Source: Mycolicibacterium phocaicum
GTDB taxonomy: Bacteria; Actinomycetota; Actinomycetes; Mycobacteriales; Mycobacteriaceae
Reading direction: 5' to 3'
Length of the DNA: 64,000 nucleotides
NCBI RefSeq assembly: GCF_010731115.1
Contig: NZ_AP022616.1
Coordinates: 2,170,001 to 2,234,000 of the forward strand
Both the position numbers and the translations under genes were made by a program. This document shows, in pieces, positions 38,145 through 48,710 of the stretch (within the stretch, counting starts at the first letter, position 1; every line of letters starts with the position of its first letter). The notes under the pieces are model-generated. The model did not search any database. It was given only the letters and a program-made list of their open reading frames with translations, and was not told where the DNA came from.

Positions 38145-41100
38145 TCACGACCGGGCGTACCAGCCGTCTTCACCGAGGCGCGCATCGGCGTCGAGCAGCA
38201 TGTCGGCTTCCTGACGCTTCTCCGGCGCATCGTTGCTGAAGCGACGGTCGGCCGGCTTCTCGTACAGTGCACGCCCACCGGCGATGGCCGACGCCAACCG
38301 GTGCTGACCGGCCAGGACCCGCTCACCGGCACGGCGCAGGTAGTCCTCGCGCTCGGCCGGATCGAGGGCCGCCACCAGCGCCTGCGGGTGGACCAGAGCG
38401 ATGAGGCCCGACACGTGACCGAAGCCGAGGCTGGTCACCAGACCGGCCTTGATCGGCAGGCGGTCGCCGAACTTCAGCGTCTCGCGGACCCACACGAAGT
38501 GCTGTGCGTTGGACAGCTCGTCGTCGACGCAGTCCAGGCTGCGGTTCGGCGGGATGACGCCGTCGCGCAGAATCTGGCACAGACCCAGCATCTGGAACGC
38601 CGCGGCGCCACCCTTGCTGTGTCCGGTCAGGCTCTTCTGGCTGACGATGAACAGCGGGTTGCCCGGGGACCGGCCCATCGAGGCGGCGAGCCGCTCGTGC
38701 AGCTCGGTCTCGTTGGGGTCGTTGGCCAGCGTCGAGGTGTCGTGCTTGGAGATCACCGCGATGTCGTCCGGGGTGACGCCCAGCTTGGCCAGGTCGCGCA
38801 CCAGCTGCGACTGACGTCCACCGCGGCCGGCACCCAACGCACCCAGGCCCGGGGCCGGGATCGAGGTGTGCACACCGTCACCGAACGACGACACGTAGGC
38901 GACGACGGCCTGGATGGGCAGACCCATCTTCACCGCGAGGTCACCGCGGGCCAGCAGGACGGTGCCACCGCCCTGGCCTTCGACGAAGCCGAGACGACGA
39001 CGGTCGTTGGCGCGCGAGAACTTCGAGTCGCTGATGCCGCGGGCCCGCATCATCGCGGTCTCGGCGGTGGCCGACATGTCGCCGAAGCCGATGATGGCTT
39101 CCAGCGTCAGGTCGTCGTAGCCACCGGCGACCACGAATTCGGCCTTGCCCAAACGGATCTTGTCGACACCTTCTTCGACCGACACCGCCGCGGTGGCGCA
39201 CGCGCCGACCGGGTGGATCATCGCGCCGTAGCTACCGATGTACGACTGCACGACGTGACCGGCGAAGACGTTCGGCAGGACTTCCTGCAGGATGTCGTTC
39301 GGCTTGTTCCGGCCCAGCAGGTTGCCGTGGTACATGGTCTGCATCGAGGTCATGCCGCCCATGCCGGTGCCCTGCGTGGAGGCCACGAGGCTCGGGTGCA
39401 CCCAGCGCATCAGCTCTTCCGGCGAGAAGCCGGCCGACAGGAACGCGTCCACCGTGGTGACCAGGTTCCACAGCGCCAGGCGATCGATCGAGCTGGCCAT
39501 GTCCGGCGTGACGCCGTAGACCTGCGGGTCGAAGCCGGTCGGCACCTGGGCGCCGACGGTCCGCGACAGCTTGACCTTGCGCGGCACGCGAATCTCGGTG
39601 CCGGCCTTGCGGGTGACCTGCCAGTCGCTGCTGTCCGGCACCGGCGCGATGACGGTGTGCTCCGGATCGAACTGGAGGAACGCCCGGGCGTCGGCCTCGG
39701 CGGACACGACGAAGGAGAAGTCCTTGTCGAGGAACACCGAAACCAGCAGCGGCGCAGCGTGATCGGGGTCAATCGCGCCGTCGTCCACCCACTCGCGGAT
39801 GCCGACGCGCTCGAGCACGGTCTCGTGGTAGCGCTCGACCAGCTCGGACTCGTCGACCAGTTCACCGGTGTTGGTGTCGTACCAACCCGGCTTCGGGTCG
39901 TCTTCCCACTTGACCAGACCGGTGGTCCAGGCCAGCTCGAGGACGCCCGCGGCCGACAGCTCGCCGGAGACCTCCATCTCGAAGCGGGTGCGCGACGAGC
40001 CGTACGGGCCGAGTTCGGCGCCCGACACCAGCACGACCATGTCGGCCGGGTCGATGTCCAGGTCGGCCCACTCGGGAGCCGGCGCGGCCTGGTAGCCGCG
40101 CGGCGGCGACGGCAGCGCCGAGATGGTGCCTTCGAGGTCCTCGTCTTCGACGGCGGCCTCGGCCACCATCTCCTCGCGGGCCTTGGCGGCCAGCTCGGCC
40201 ATGTCGAGCTCGATGTCACCGAGGCCACCGGTCAGGTCGACCTGGATGGGCTCGCGGGCGGCCGACACCTTGGCGTCGATGCTGCACAGGTTCAGCAGCA
40301 TGGCGGCCATCTCGTCGGTGGTGTACGTGATGACACCGGCTTCCTCGACGGCACCCACGATGGCGTCGTTGTGACCCATCAGGCCCGTGCCCTTGGTCCA
40401 GCCGATCAGCGCGTGCGCCAGCGAAACTCGTTGCGACCACGAGGTTTCCGCCTTCCAGCGGGCGACGACCGCGTCGAGCGCAGCCTTCGACTCGCCGTAG
40501 GCGCCGTCGCCACCGAACATGCCGCGGTTCGGGGAACCGGGCAGCACCACGTGCAGACGCGACGCGATGTCACGCTCGGAGCCGATGTGCGAGAGCCCAC
40601 CGATGAGCCGCTGCACGGCCCACAGCAGGACCTTCATCTCCATCTCGGCGCGGGCGCCGGCCTCCGACAGGTCCCCGGCGACGCGCGGTGCGGCGAACGG
40701 GAACAGCAGCGTCGGGGTCTGCGCGTCCTTGAGGTGGATGGCCTTGGGGCCCAGGTTCTCGACCTGCTCGTTGCCGACCCACTCGACCAGCGCGTCAATG
40801 TCGCTGTAGGAGGCCATGTTTGCGGGCACGACCCACAGCTGGGCGCCGAAGCGGGCGTTGTCGCGGTACAGCGTCCGGTAGAACGCCAACCGGTCGTCGT
40901 CCAGCTTGGACGTGGTCGCGATGACCGACGCGCCACCGGCGAGCAGCTGGCCCACCACGGCCGACGCGATCGAGCCCTTGGAGGCACCGGTGACGACCGC
41001 GACCTCGTTGGCGTAGCGGCCCTTCTCCGGGTTCTCCGCACCGGCGGCGGCGCGGCCGTACAGCGCGGCGTGCAGGGTGCGGCCCGCGGCGAGCGCCTTG

Positions 41101-44100
41101 CCCTGCCACCAGCTGGCCTGCGTGGCCACGACATGTCCGGCGCCTTCGAAGCTCTCGGAGAGCTTGGCCCAGTCGGCGTTGACGTCGTCCTCGTCGAGCA
41201 GCCAGATGCGCGCCAGGTCCTCACGGGCGCTGGCCCAGCGGTCGTCGAACAGCACGGCTTTGCGGCCGTCGAACGACGGAGCCACCAAACGCGGCCAGTC
41301 CGAACCCAATTCGGCGGTCACGAGGTCGATCAGCTCGGAGTCGGTGGCGTCCGGCACGGAGACCGGGGCCTGCAGACCCAGCTCGCCCAGGATCAACCGG
41401 GCGGCGCCGGCCAGCACACCGTTGGGACCGGTGACCTTCTCGGCGAACTCGTTCAGCGCGGCCGAGTCGACCACGCCGCCACCGGCACCGCCGGCGGACG
41501 GCAGCGACACGGCGATGCCCTTACGGGCGCCCACCGCGGTGACCGCCGCGTCGATGACCTTGTCGACGGCGTTGGCGTCGGCCAAGGCACCCGAGTGCAG
41601 GCCGCCCATCTCGCCGCCACGGACGCTGCTGCCCTCACGGGTGCCCAGCGCGACCTCGGCGGTGACGTGCTTGGCCCAACCGGGGCCCAGTTCCCAGGCC
41701 TTGCTGACGCGCTCGGCGATGTACGCCGGACGCTTGCCCGAGGGGCCGAGCACCGTGCGCAGCTGGTCGTTGATCGCGTCGGAGAGGACGGGACCGAACG
41801 GCTTGTAGGTACGGGCCAGCTTGGTGACCTGTCCCTTCAGACCGGCCAGGTCGGCTTCCGCGGCACCGTCGATGGCGCCGAGGTTCAGCTCCGAACCCAG
41901 GTCGACGAGCAGCTGGTTGCGTCGTGACGACGCACCGTCGGTGATGGACTCGATGGAGTCCAGCGGCTCGATCTGGTCGATGCGCATCTTCGCCGACAGC
42001 GCGATGAGCGCCATGGTGGCGTCGGCGGCGTCGTAGCCGATGTCGTCGGGGCGCGGGCCACCGGCCGGAGCCGCGGGGGCGGCGGCCGGAACCGGTGCTG
42101 CCGCAACAGCTTCCGCCGGAGCTTCCGCAGCTGCGGGGGCGGCGGGGGCGTCGTCCTCGGGCTCCGGGTCGGTGTCGGTCGCGAACAGCACCGCGGCGTC
42201 GCGCTCGACATTGAGCACCTCGGTGGTGTTGTGCGAGTACTCCGGCAGCTTCAGCGTGTTGGTGGCCAGGCCGGCAACCGTCGGCATGGTCTTCACGCCG
42301 ACCTCGACGAACCGCTCGACCCCGAGGCCGCCGGCGGCTTCCTCGATGAACAGCAGGTCCTGCGTCTCGATCCAGCGGACCGGGCTGGCGAACTGCCAGG
42401 CCAGCAGCTCGATGACGGTCTTGCGCATCAGCTCGGACGGGTTGTCCCGGCGCCAGGTGTCGTAGTCGGCGAGGATCTCGTCGAGCGGCTCGGCCGGCAC
42501 CAGGTCACGGATCTCCTGGATGAAGTCCTTGTCCAGGGTGAAGGGCCGCGGCACCAGGTTCGGGATGTACTTGCCGACCAGCAGCTCCGGGTCCTGCCCG
42601 TGCGGCATGACGCGGTCCAGCGCGCGGCGGAAGTCGGCGACGCCGACCCGCAGCACCTCGGAGTGGAACGGCACGTCGATACCGGGCACGAGGATGAACG
42701 ACCGCTTGCCACCGGTGATTTCGCGGCGACGCTCGATCTCGGCCTCCAGGGCCTCGAGGCCGCGGACGGTACCGGCGATGGCGTACTGCGAGCCGCGCAG
42801 GTTGAAGTTCACGATCTGCAGGAACTCACCGGTCTCCTCGGCGATACCCGCGACGAAGTCGGTGACGTCGTTGTCGTCCAGGTCGATCTGCGACGGCCGG
42901 ATGGCGGCCAGACGGTAATCGGACCGGCCCTTGGCGTCACGCGGGACGATGTCGTGCATCTTGCTGCCGCGGTGGAACACGACCTCAAGCAGTGCCTCCA
43001 GCTCGTACACTCCGGACACGCAGGCCAGCGCGGTGTACTCACCGACGGAGTGGCCGCAGGCGATGGCGCCCTCGACGAAGGCACCCTGCTCGCGCATCTC
43101 GGCCACCTGGGCGGCCGCGACGGTGGCCATGGCCACCTGGGTGAACTGCGTCAGGAACAGCACGCCGTCCGGGTGGTGGTAGTGCACACCGCTGGCGATG
43201 ATGCTGGTCGGGTTGTCCCGGACCACGTGCAGCACCGAGAAGCCCAGGGTCTCGCGGGTGAACTTGTCCGCGGAGTCCCAGATCTTGCGGGCGGCCTTGG
43301 ACCGGGCCCGGACCTCCATGCCCATGCCCTTGTGCTGGATGCCCTGGCCCGGGAAGGCGTAGACGGTCTTGGGCGCGGCCAGCTGAGCGGTCGCGGCCAT
43401 CACCAGATCGCCGCCGACCTTCGCGGTGACCTCGATGATCTCGGCGCCGCGGTCGATGCCGACGCGGTCGACGCGGAACTCGATCTCGTCGCCCGGCAGC
43501 ACCATGCCCAGGAAGCGCGAGGTCCAGCCGACCAGGCGGGCCGGCGGGGTGGCGCGGCCGTCGGTGGCGGTGACCACATGCTGCGCGGCGGCCGACAGCC
43601 ACATGCCGTGCACGATGGGCGATTTCAGGCCGGCCAGCAGGGCCGCGGCGCGGTCGGTGTGGATCGGGTTGTGGTCACCCGACACCACGGCGAAGGCGCT
43701 CATGTCGACCGGTGCGGTGACGGTGACGTCGCGACGACGACGGCGCGGGGTCTCGGTGGCGTTGTCGGTGATGGCACCGCCGGCGCGGACCGGGTCGGTC
43801 AGCTCGGCGGCACCGCTGCGGCCACGGATCGCGAAGCGCTCCTCGAGGCGGGCCAGCTCGGTGCCCTCGGCGTCGGTGATGCTCACCGAAACCGGGACCA
43901 CGCGGCCGACCTCGGTGTCGACAGCGGCGGAAGCCGTTGCGGTGACGGTCAATTCGGCACGCTCGGCCGGCATCGGGGCCAGCAGGTGCGCGGCGTGGTC
44001 CAGGTGGACCAGGCTCAGCAGGCCTTCGACGACCGGGATGCCGTCGTCGGTGACGGCCGCGCCGATGACCGAGAACACGGCCGGCCAGCAGCGGCCGACG

Positions 44101-47100
44101 AGGGCGTCGGGCACCAGGGTCAGACCCGGCGCCAGCGGGGCGCCGAAGGTGGCGGTGACGCCGGTGTGGTCGGCGACCTCTTCGGGGTCCCAGTCGGCGG
44201 TGACGGTGGCGACGTTGTCGGTGACGACCGGCAGGGCGTCGACGCCGTCGGCGCCGGCGGCGATGGCGAGCACGGCGCGCATGGCGGCCGAGGCGTCCTC
44301 GGTGGTGACGACCGGCATGCCGCCGTTGACGGTGGCGGCCGGCAGCGTGAAGCGGATCGCGATCCAGATGTCCGACAGCGGGACGTTCAGGACGACGCCG
44401 TCACCGTCGAGCTCCAGCCGGGAACCGGTGGAAGGGTGTGTGGCCGAACGGTTTTCGTTGACCTGCCACTCGCTCGGGGCGCCGATGCGGTGCACCGGGT
44501 TGATGGCGGTGCGGCCGGCCCACAGCACGTCGGGCGAGTCGAGGACGACGGCCAGCGGGCCGGTGATGTCGGCGCGGGCCTGGCGGCGGGACACGACCGG
44601 AACCGGCTTGACGCCGGCGGCCAGCACCTCGTCGATGGCGGCCTGCTCGAAGCGGTCCAGCAGCTCACCGACGGGCTCGTCGACGCGGGTGATGCCGGCG
44701 ACGGCAGCGGTGCCGGGGATGATGCAGACCTGGTCGGCGTCGTAGCGGGCGTCGTGGGCCTGCCACAGCGAGTCGCTGCGCCACCAGCGGCGCACGTCCT
44801 TGTCGATGACCGGGACGAAGTTGACGGGCTTGCCCAGCGTCTTGCACAGGGTGATGAAGAACGGGACGTCCGCCGGGTGCAGGCGCAGGGTCTCGGCCTC
44901 GGGGTACCGGGCCAGCAGCTCGGCGATGGCGCGCTGCGGATCCTCAAGCAGCGCTTCGCCTTCCGCGGTCGCCGGGAACAGCGTCTCGATGCGGCCGGCG
45001 TCGGCCGGGTTCAGGCGGGCCTCGGCGCGCTGCAGCATCTCCTCGAAGCGGTCGCGCCAGGTGACGTCGAGCCACGGCGAGTGGTCGCGCTTGGTGTCGG
45101 CGGTGCTGCTGCCGTCGCCGATCGCGAGCTCGACGTAGCGCTGCAGCCACTGCTGGTAGGTCATGTCCGCGACGTCGCCGAAGTACGGCTTGGCGGTGTT
45201 GGCCATCGCGGCGATGATCTCGTCGCGGCGCTCGGCGACCGCGTCGGCGTCACCGGCGACCTCGTCGAGCAGGCGGCCGCACCGCGATGCGGTGTTGTCG
45301 ATCTCGTGGATGTCGGCGCCCAGCTGGCTGCGGCCGGAAGCCATGCCGCCCTGGGCCTTACCGGCGCCGACCCAGTGGTCGGTGCCCTTGGTGTCGACCA
45401 GGAGCTGCTTGACCTGAGGCGAGGTGGTGGCCTCGAGGGTGGCCATGGCGGCGGTGCCGACCAGGATGCCGTCGACCGGCATCAGCGGGAAGCCGTAGGT
45501 CTCGGCCCAGCGGCCGGACAGGTACTCGGCGGCGCGCTCGGGCGTGCCGATGCCACCACCGACGCAGATGGTCAGGTTGGCCTGCTTGCGCAGGTCCGAG
45601 TAGGTGCTGACGAGCAGGTCGTCGAGATCTTCCCACGAGTGGTGGCCACCGGCGCGGCCGCCCTCGACGTGGACGATGATCTCCTTGTCCGGGACCTCTT
45701 CGGCGATCTTGATGACCGACTTGATCTGGTCCACGGTGCCCGGCTTGAACACCACGTTGGTGATGCCGATTTCGTGCAGTTCCTCGATCAGCGCGACGGC
45801 CTCGTCGAGCTCGGGGATGCCGGCGGTGACGATGACGCCGTCGATCGGGGCACCCGACTGGCGGGCCTTCTGCACGATGCGCTTGCCGCCCAGCTGCAGC
45901 TTCCACAGGTACGGGTCCAGGAACAGCGAGTTGAACTGGATGGCGCGGCCCGGCTCGAGCAGCTGGGTCAGTTCCGCGACGCGGTTCTCGAAGATTTCTT
46001 CGGTGACCTGGCCACCACCGGCGAGCTCGGCCCAGTGGCCGGCGTTGGCGGCCGCGGCGACGATCTTGGCGTCGACGGTCGTCGGGGTCATACCGGCCAG
46101 CAGGATCGGCGAGCGGCCGGTGAGGCGGGTGAACTTGGTGGACAGCTTGACGTCACCGCCCGGCAGCTCGACAGCCGTCGGGGCGAAGCTGGACCACGCG
46201 GGCTGCACGACCGGGGCGGCGCCGACGGTGAACAGCGAACGCTGACCGGCGCGGGTGGCGGCCGGCACGATGCCGATGCCGAGGCCGCGGATGATCGGCG
46301 AGGTCAGGCGGGTGACGGTGTCGCTCGGGCCGAGGTCGATGATCCAGCGGGCACCGGCGTCGTGCATGCGCTCGACCTCGGCGACCCAGTCGATGGGCTT
46401 GACGAAGATGGCCTCGGTCATCGCGTGGGCCAGCTCGGTGTCGATACCGCACTTGGCGGCCCAGCGGTCGACGACCTCGATGCCATCGGCCAGACGCGGG
46501 GTGTGGAAGCCGACCTCGACCTGCACGCCCTGGAAGACGGGGCTGAAGACGGCGCCGCCGCGCAGCTTGTTCTTGCGCTCGGCCTCGTCCTTCTCGGTGA
46601 TCTTGCTGCAGTACAACTCGAAGCGGGCCAGCTGCTCCGGGGTGCCGGTGATGACGACGCTGCGACGGCCGTTGCGGATCGACAGGACCGGCGGCAGGAC
46701 GGTGCGGACGTCCTTGGAGAAGTCTTCGAGCAGTTCGGCGATGCGCTCGGGGTCCACGTTGGTGACCGACACCATCGGCGACTTGTCGCCGCGGCCGACC
46801 ATGCCGCGACGGCGCGACACGAGCGAGCCGGCGGCGCCGATGAGCTGCAGCAGGGCGAGGAGTTCGGCGTCACGGGTGCCGTTGGCCTTGAGCGCCTCGG
46901 CGGCGATGATGCCCTGCGAGTGCCCGGCGACCGCGACCGGCGGGGTGCCCGCGAGGTCCAGACCCTGACGCTGCACGGCACGGATGGCGGCCATCTGGGC
47001 CAGCAGGATGCCGGGGCCGGAGATGGCGGCGGTGGTCAGCTGCTTGGCCGAGGGCAGCGGCTCGTCGGCGGCGAGGGCGCGAACCCACTGCATGGGCTCG

Positions 47101-47363
47101 AAGCCGATGGGCCGCACGACGACGAGTTCGCGCGCGACGGGCTCGAGCAGCAGGGCCGCTTCGCCGACGATCTCGCTGAGCTCGGATTCGATGCCGGCCG
47201 AGCTGACGAGCTCTTCGAGGTTCTCCAGCCAGGACGCGCCCTGGCCACCGAACGCGACGGCATACGGCTCGCCGGCATTGAGCAGATCCACGAGAGCGTG
47301 CGCGCTCGCCGCCACCGCCTCGGTGTTGCCACTGGTCACATTGCGGTGCTCGTTGATCGTCAT
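38145..47363 (-). CDS. fas: Type I fatty acid synthase
   Basis: A 3072-residue cytosolic multienzyme that makes C16-C26 acyl-CoA for lipids and for mycolic acid elongation. Domains in order: acetyl transferase (GHSQG near 147), enoyl reductase (AELAGGGQVTEE near 450), MaoC-like dehydratase (GDHNPIHTDRAA near 1230), malonyl/palmitoyl transferase (GHSVGEYTAL near 1440), ACP (LVDLGSELNLGAIDG, near 1820), ketoreductase (VVTGASKGSIAS near 2120) and ketosynthase (Cys in GACATAAVS near 2720; His in KHDTST and KSLTGHSKGG). The linker before ACP is rich in A, E and P. All domains are complete and no frameshift is seen. The ATG at 47363 follows GAGAGGGA. Confidence 0.97.
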   Translation of the reverse strand: MTINEHRNVTSGNTEAVAASAHALVDLLNAGEPYAVAFGGQGASWLENLEELVSSAGIESELSEIVGEAALLLEPVARELVVVRPIGFEPMQWVRALAADEPLPSAKQLTTAAISGPGILLAQMAAIRAVQRQGLDLAGTPPVAVAGHSQGIIAAEALKANGTRDAELLALLQLIGAAGSLVSRRRGMVGRGDKSPMVSVTNVDPERIAELLEDFSKDVRTVLPPVLSIRNGRRSVVITGTPEQLARFELYCSKITEKDEAERKNKLRGGAVFSPVFQGVQVEVGFHTPRLADGIEVVDRWAAKCGIDTELAHAMTEAIFVKPIDWVAEVERMHDAGARWIIDLGPSDTVTRLTSPIIRGLGIGIVPAATRAGQRSLFTVGAAPVVQPAWSSFAPTAVELPGGDVKLSTKFTRLTGRSPILLAGMTPTTVDAKIVAAAANAGHWAELAGGGQVTEEIFENRVAELTQLLEPGRAIQFNSLFLDPYLWKLQLGGKRIVQKARQSGAPIDGVIVTAGIPELDEAVALIEELHEIGITNVVFKPGTVDQIKSVIKIAEEVPDKEIIVHVEGGRAGGHHSWEDLDDLLVSTYSDLRKQANLTICVGGGIGTPERAAEYLSGRWAETYGFPLMPVDGILVGTAAMATLEATTSPQVKQLLVDTKGTDHWVGAGKAQGGMASGRSQLGADIHEIDNTASRCGRLLDEVAGDADAVAERRDEIIAAMANTAKPYFGDVADMTYQQWLQRYVELAIGDGSSTADTKRDHSPWLDVTWRDRFEEMLQRAEARLNPADAGRIETLFPATAEGEALLEDPQRAIAELLARYPEAETLRLHPADVPFFITLCKTLGKPVNFVPVIDKDVRRWWRSDSLWQAHDARYDADQVCIIPGTAAVAGITRVDEPVGELLDRFEQAAIDEVLAAGVKPVPVVSRRQARADITGPLAVVLDSPDVLWAGRTAINPVHRIGAPSEWQVNENRSATHPSTGSRLELDGDGVVLNVPLSDIWIAIRFTLPAATVNGGMPVVTTEDASAAMRAVLAIAAGADGVDALPVVTDNVATVTADWDPEEVADHTGVTATFGAPLAPGLTLVPDALVGRCWPAVFSVIGAAVTDDGIPVVEGLLSLVHLDHAAHLLAPMPAERAELTVTATASAAVDTEVGRVVPVSVSITDAEGTELARLEERFAIRGRSGAAELTDPVRAGGAITDNATETPRRRRRDVTVTAPVDMSAFAVVSGDHNPIHTDRAAALLAGLKSPIVHGMWLSAAAQHVVTATDGRATPPARLVGWTSRFLGMVLPGDEIEFRVDRVGIDRGAEIIEVTAKVGGDLVMAATAQLAAPKTVYAFPGQGIQHKGMGMEVRARSKAARKIWDSADKFTRETLGFSVLHVVRDNPTSIIASGVHYHHPDGVLFLTQFTQVAMATVAAAQVAEMREQGAFVEGAIACGHSVGEYTALACVSGVYELEALLEVVFHRGSKMHDIVPRDAKGRSDYRLAAIRPSQIDLDDNDVTDFVAGIAEETGEFLQIVNFNLRGSQYAIAGTVRGLEALEAEIERRREITGGKRSFILVPGIDVPFHSEVLRVGVADFRRALDRVMPHGQDPELLVGKYIPNLVPRPFTLDKDFIQEIRDLVPAEPLDEILADYDTWRRDNPSELMRKTVIELLAWQFASPVRWIETQDLLFIEEAAGGLGVERFVEVGVKTMPTVAGLATNTLKLPEYSHNTTEVLNVERDAAVLFATDTDPEPEDDAPAAPAAAEAPAEAVAAAPVPAAAPAAPAGGPRPDDIGYDAADATMALIALSAKMRIDQIEPLDSIESITDGASSRRNQLLVDLGSELNLGAIDGAAEADLAGLKGQVTKLARTYKPFGPVLSDAINDQLRTVLGPSGKRPAYIAERVSKAWELGPGWAKHVTAEVALGTREGSSVRGGEMGGLHSGALADANAVDKVIDAAVTAVGARKGIAVSLPSAGGAGGGVVDSAALNEFAEKVTGPNGVLAGAARLILGELGLQAPVSVPDATDSELIDLVTAELGSDWPRLVAPSFDGRKAVLFDDRWASAREDLARIWLLDEDDVNADWAKLSESFEGAGHVVATQASWWQGKALAAGRTLHAALYGRAAAGAENPEKGRYANEVAVVTGASKGSIASAVVGQLLAGGASVIATTSKLDDDRLAFYRTLYRDNARFGAQLWVVPANMASYSDIDALVEWVGNEQVENLGPKAIHLKDAQTPTLLFPFAAPRVAGDLSEAGARAEMEMKVLLWAVQRLIGGLSHIGSERDIASRLHVVLPGSPNRGMFGGDGAYGESKAALDAVVARWKAETSWSQRVSLAHALIGWTKGTGLMGHNDAIVGAVEEAGVITYTTDEMAAMLLNLCSIDAKVSAAREPIQVDLTGGLGDIELDMAELAAKAREEMVAEAAVEDEDLEGTISALPSPPRGYQAAPAPEWADLDIDPADMVVLVSGAELGPYGSSRTRFEMEVSGELSAAGVLELAWTTGLVKWEDDPKPGWYDTNTGELVDESELVERYHETVLERVGIREWVDDGAIDPDHAAPLLVSVFLDKDFSFVVSAEADARAFLQFDPEHTVIAPVPDSSDWQVTRKAGTEIRVPRKVKLSRTVGAQVPTGFDPQVYGVTPDMASSIDRLALWNLVTTVDAFLSAGFSPEELMRWVHPSLVASTQGTGMGGMTSMQTMYHGNLLGRNKPNDILQEVLPNVFAGHVVQSYIGSYGAMIHPVGACATAAVSVEEGVDKIRLGKAEFVVAGGYDDLTLEAIIGFGDMSATAETAMMRARGISDSKFSRANDRRRLGFVEGQGGGTVLLARGDLAVKMGLPIQAVVAYVSSFGDGVHTSIPAPGLGALGAGRGGRQSQLVRDLAKLGVTPDDIAVISKHDTSTLANDPNETELHERLAASMGRSPGNPLFIVSQKSLTGHSKGGAAAFQMLGLCQILRDGVIPPNRSLDCVDDELSNAQHFVWVRETLKFGDRLPIKAGLVTSLGFGHVSGLIALVHPQALVAALDPAEREDYLRRAGERVLAGQHRLASAIAGGRALYEKPADRRFSNDAPEKRQEADMLLDADARLGEDGWYARS

Positions 47364-47903
47364 GCGTCCCTCTCGTCTTTGCCGCGCGAACCGGTCAAGG
47401 TGCTGCTTGGTCTTGGTAGTCGGCCCTGGGGCACCGCGATGCGACGTCGGATCACGTGAGGCCCGTGCTACGTCTGGCGCCCGAGTTTTCGGGTGCCGGA
47501 GAGCCGGGCCGACTGCACTAAGAGTGTCATAAGATTCGCGGCGTTTTTCGGCCGGAAATGGTTACCAACGAGTTCTACGGATCGGTAACCACCTACCTGG
47601 GTAACACCGCGTCGCGGGACTGCCCGTACCCAACAGGACAAACGTCCTGTTGGCGGCTGGTTACGGTCGAGTAGTAACAACATCGCTGATCAAAGCGGTA
47701 TTGTTATCAAATCGTGACCATGCTTGTGACGGTGCCGGACCTTACTAATGAGTAGGAAAAGACCCGTTCCAGAAAACACTCGACAATGATGGTCCGTATG
47801 TCTATACAGGCGGTAAGTTACCGAGCCGCCATTTGCTGCGGTTTGATCTCGTTTTCTTAGAGCTGGGCTCCAGCTAACTACTGAGCGGTAATCTGCGCGC
47901 CCG
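47364..47903 (-). promoter_or_regulatory. fas promoter and leader with inverted repeats
   Basis: A 540-base gap without a convincing gene. Seen on the fas side: GGTTACC (47560-47566) and GGTAACC (47584-47590) form an inverted pair, with further GGGTAAC (47599-47605) and GGTTAC (47659-47664) copies, and a separate hairpin CAACAGGAC/GTCCTGTTG (47631-47639 with 47644-47652, loop 4). The TetR-type regulator FasR is known to bind inverted repeats in mycobacterial fas promoters; these are the natural candidates, but their identity as FasR sites is inferred. The leader to the start codon is about 160 bases or longer. Confidence 0.55.
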
Positions 47904-48629
47904 TCAGTCCCACTGCCCGAAGCGGGGCTTGAGGATGTGGTTGATGTCGACACCGACTCCCCCGACGTGGCGCTTGTCGATCTCGACCTGATGCAGTGCC
48001 GCCGCCGGATGCGCGGCTCCACCGGGCGAGCCCCAGTTGTGCTGCCAGAAGTACGACCCCAGGCCGTCCTGCACGGCCCACTCGATGGTCTTGGAGTTGG
48101 CGTACACGCCGACCCGCTGGTGCCCCAAGACCGATTCCCAGCCGCGCAGGTACGGCGCAACCTGCGCCTTGTACTGGGCCGGAGTCGGATCGTCGTCGAT
48201 CGACGCGTAGATCGGCGCCCCGACCGGACCGCCCGCCGCGGTGTGCAATGCGAACCCACGCTGGGCATGCTGCACGCCGGCGGCGTGCCCGCCCAGCCAG
48301 TCGGCCGTCGATTCCTTCCCATACTGGTAACAGGACACGATCTTCAGTCCGCCCTTGTACAAGTCACGCGCTTCCGGCAGCTCGATGGGCTTGCCCAGCA
48401 TCCACGCCCCGCCGGGCCGCCGGTCCGAGACATACCGGATGGCGCCGAGCGCCCCGGCCGACCGGATATCGGAGGCGCTGAGCACCCCTGCCGCGTAGTC
48501 CAGCAACACGCCGTACGGGGCCGCCGAAGCGGTCGTCGCGCCGAGTACCGATTGCAACCCAGCTCCGAGGCCGAGCGCCGCCGGCGCGGCTGCAGCGTAT
48601 TTCAGCAGGTCACGACGCGAAATTGCCAC
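47904..48629 (-). CDS. Tat-exported DUF1906 glycoside hydrolase-like protein
   Basis: A 241-residue protein with a twin-arginine signal peptide (MAISRRDLLKYAAAAPAALG, cleavage near SAAP around residue 37). The mature part (VLLDYAAGVLSASDIRSAGALGAIRYVSDRR, IVSCYQYG, PIYASIDDDPTP, VGVYANSKTI, SYFWQHNWG and VGVDINHI) matches DUF1906, a TIM-barrel group related to GH25 lysozymes. It is the homologue of Rv2525c, a known Tat substrate linked to the cell envelope. It lies upstream of fas on the same strand but is separated by the 540-base promoter region. Confidence 0.88.
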   Translation of the reverse strand: MAISRRDLLKYAAAAPAALGLGAGLQSVLGATTASAAPYGVLLDYAAGVLSASDIRSAGALGAIRYVSDRRPGGAWMLGKPIELPEARDLYKGGLKIVSCYQYGKESTADWLGGHAAGVQHAQRGFALHTAAGGPVGAPIYASIDDDPTPAQYKAQVAPYLRGWESVLGHQRVGVYANSKTIEWAVQDGLGSYFWQHNWGSPGGAAHPAAALHQVEIDKRHVGGVGVDINHILKPRFGQWD

Positions 48630-48710
48630 GCGTCTCAGGATATGACAGCTACCTCTTCCGGCCCGTTAGCCACACCAGTGCGCTTTTGTCCCAGGCGTGC
48701 CCGCTCAACG

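Noticed and set aside
37743..41927. A 1394-codon plus-strand frame opposite acpS and the 3' half of fas
   Set aside because: Same reason: third-position GC makes the reverse frame open. Its content is not protein-like and acpS and fas are certain.
42231..47459. A very long open frame (1742 codons) on the plus strand opposite fas
   Set aside because: It is the antisense shadow of the GC-rich fas gene. The protein is full of low-complexity D, G, R, V and H stretches and has no ribosome site or known domain, while the minus strand has a complete FAS-I.
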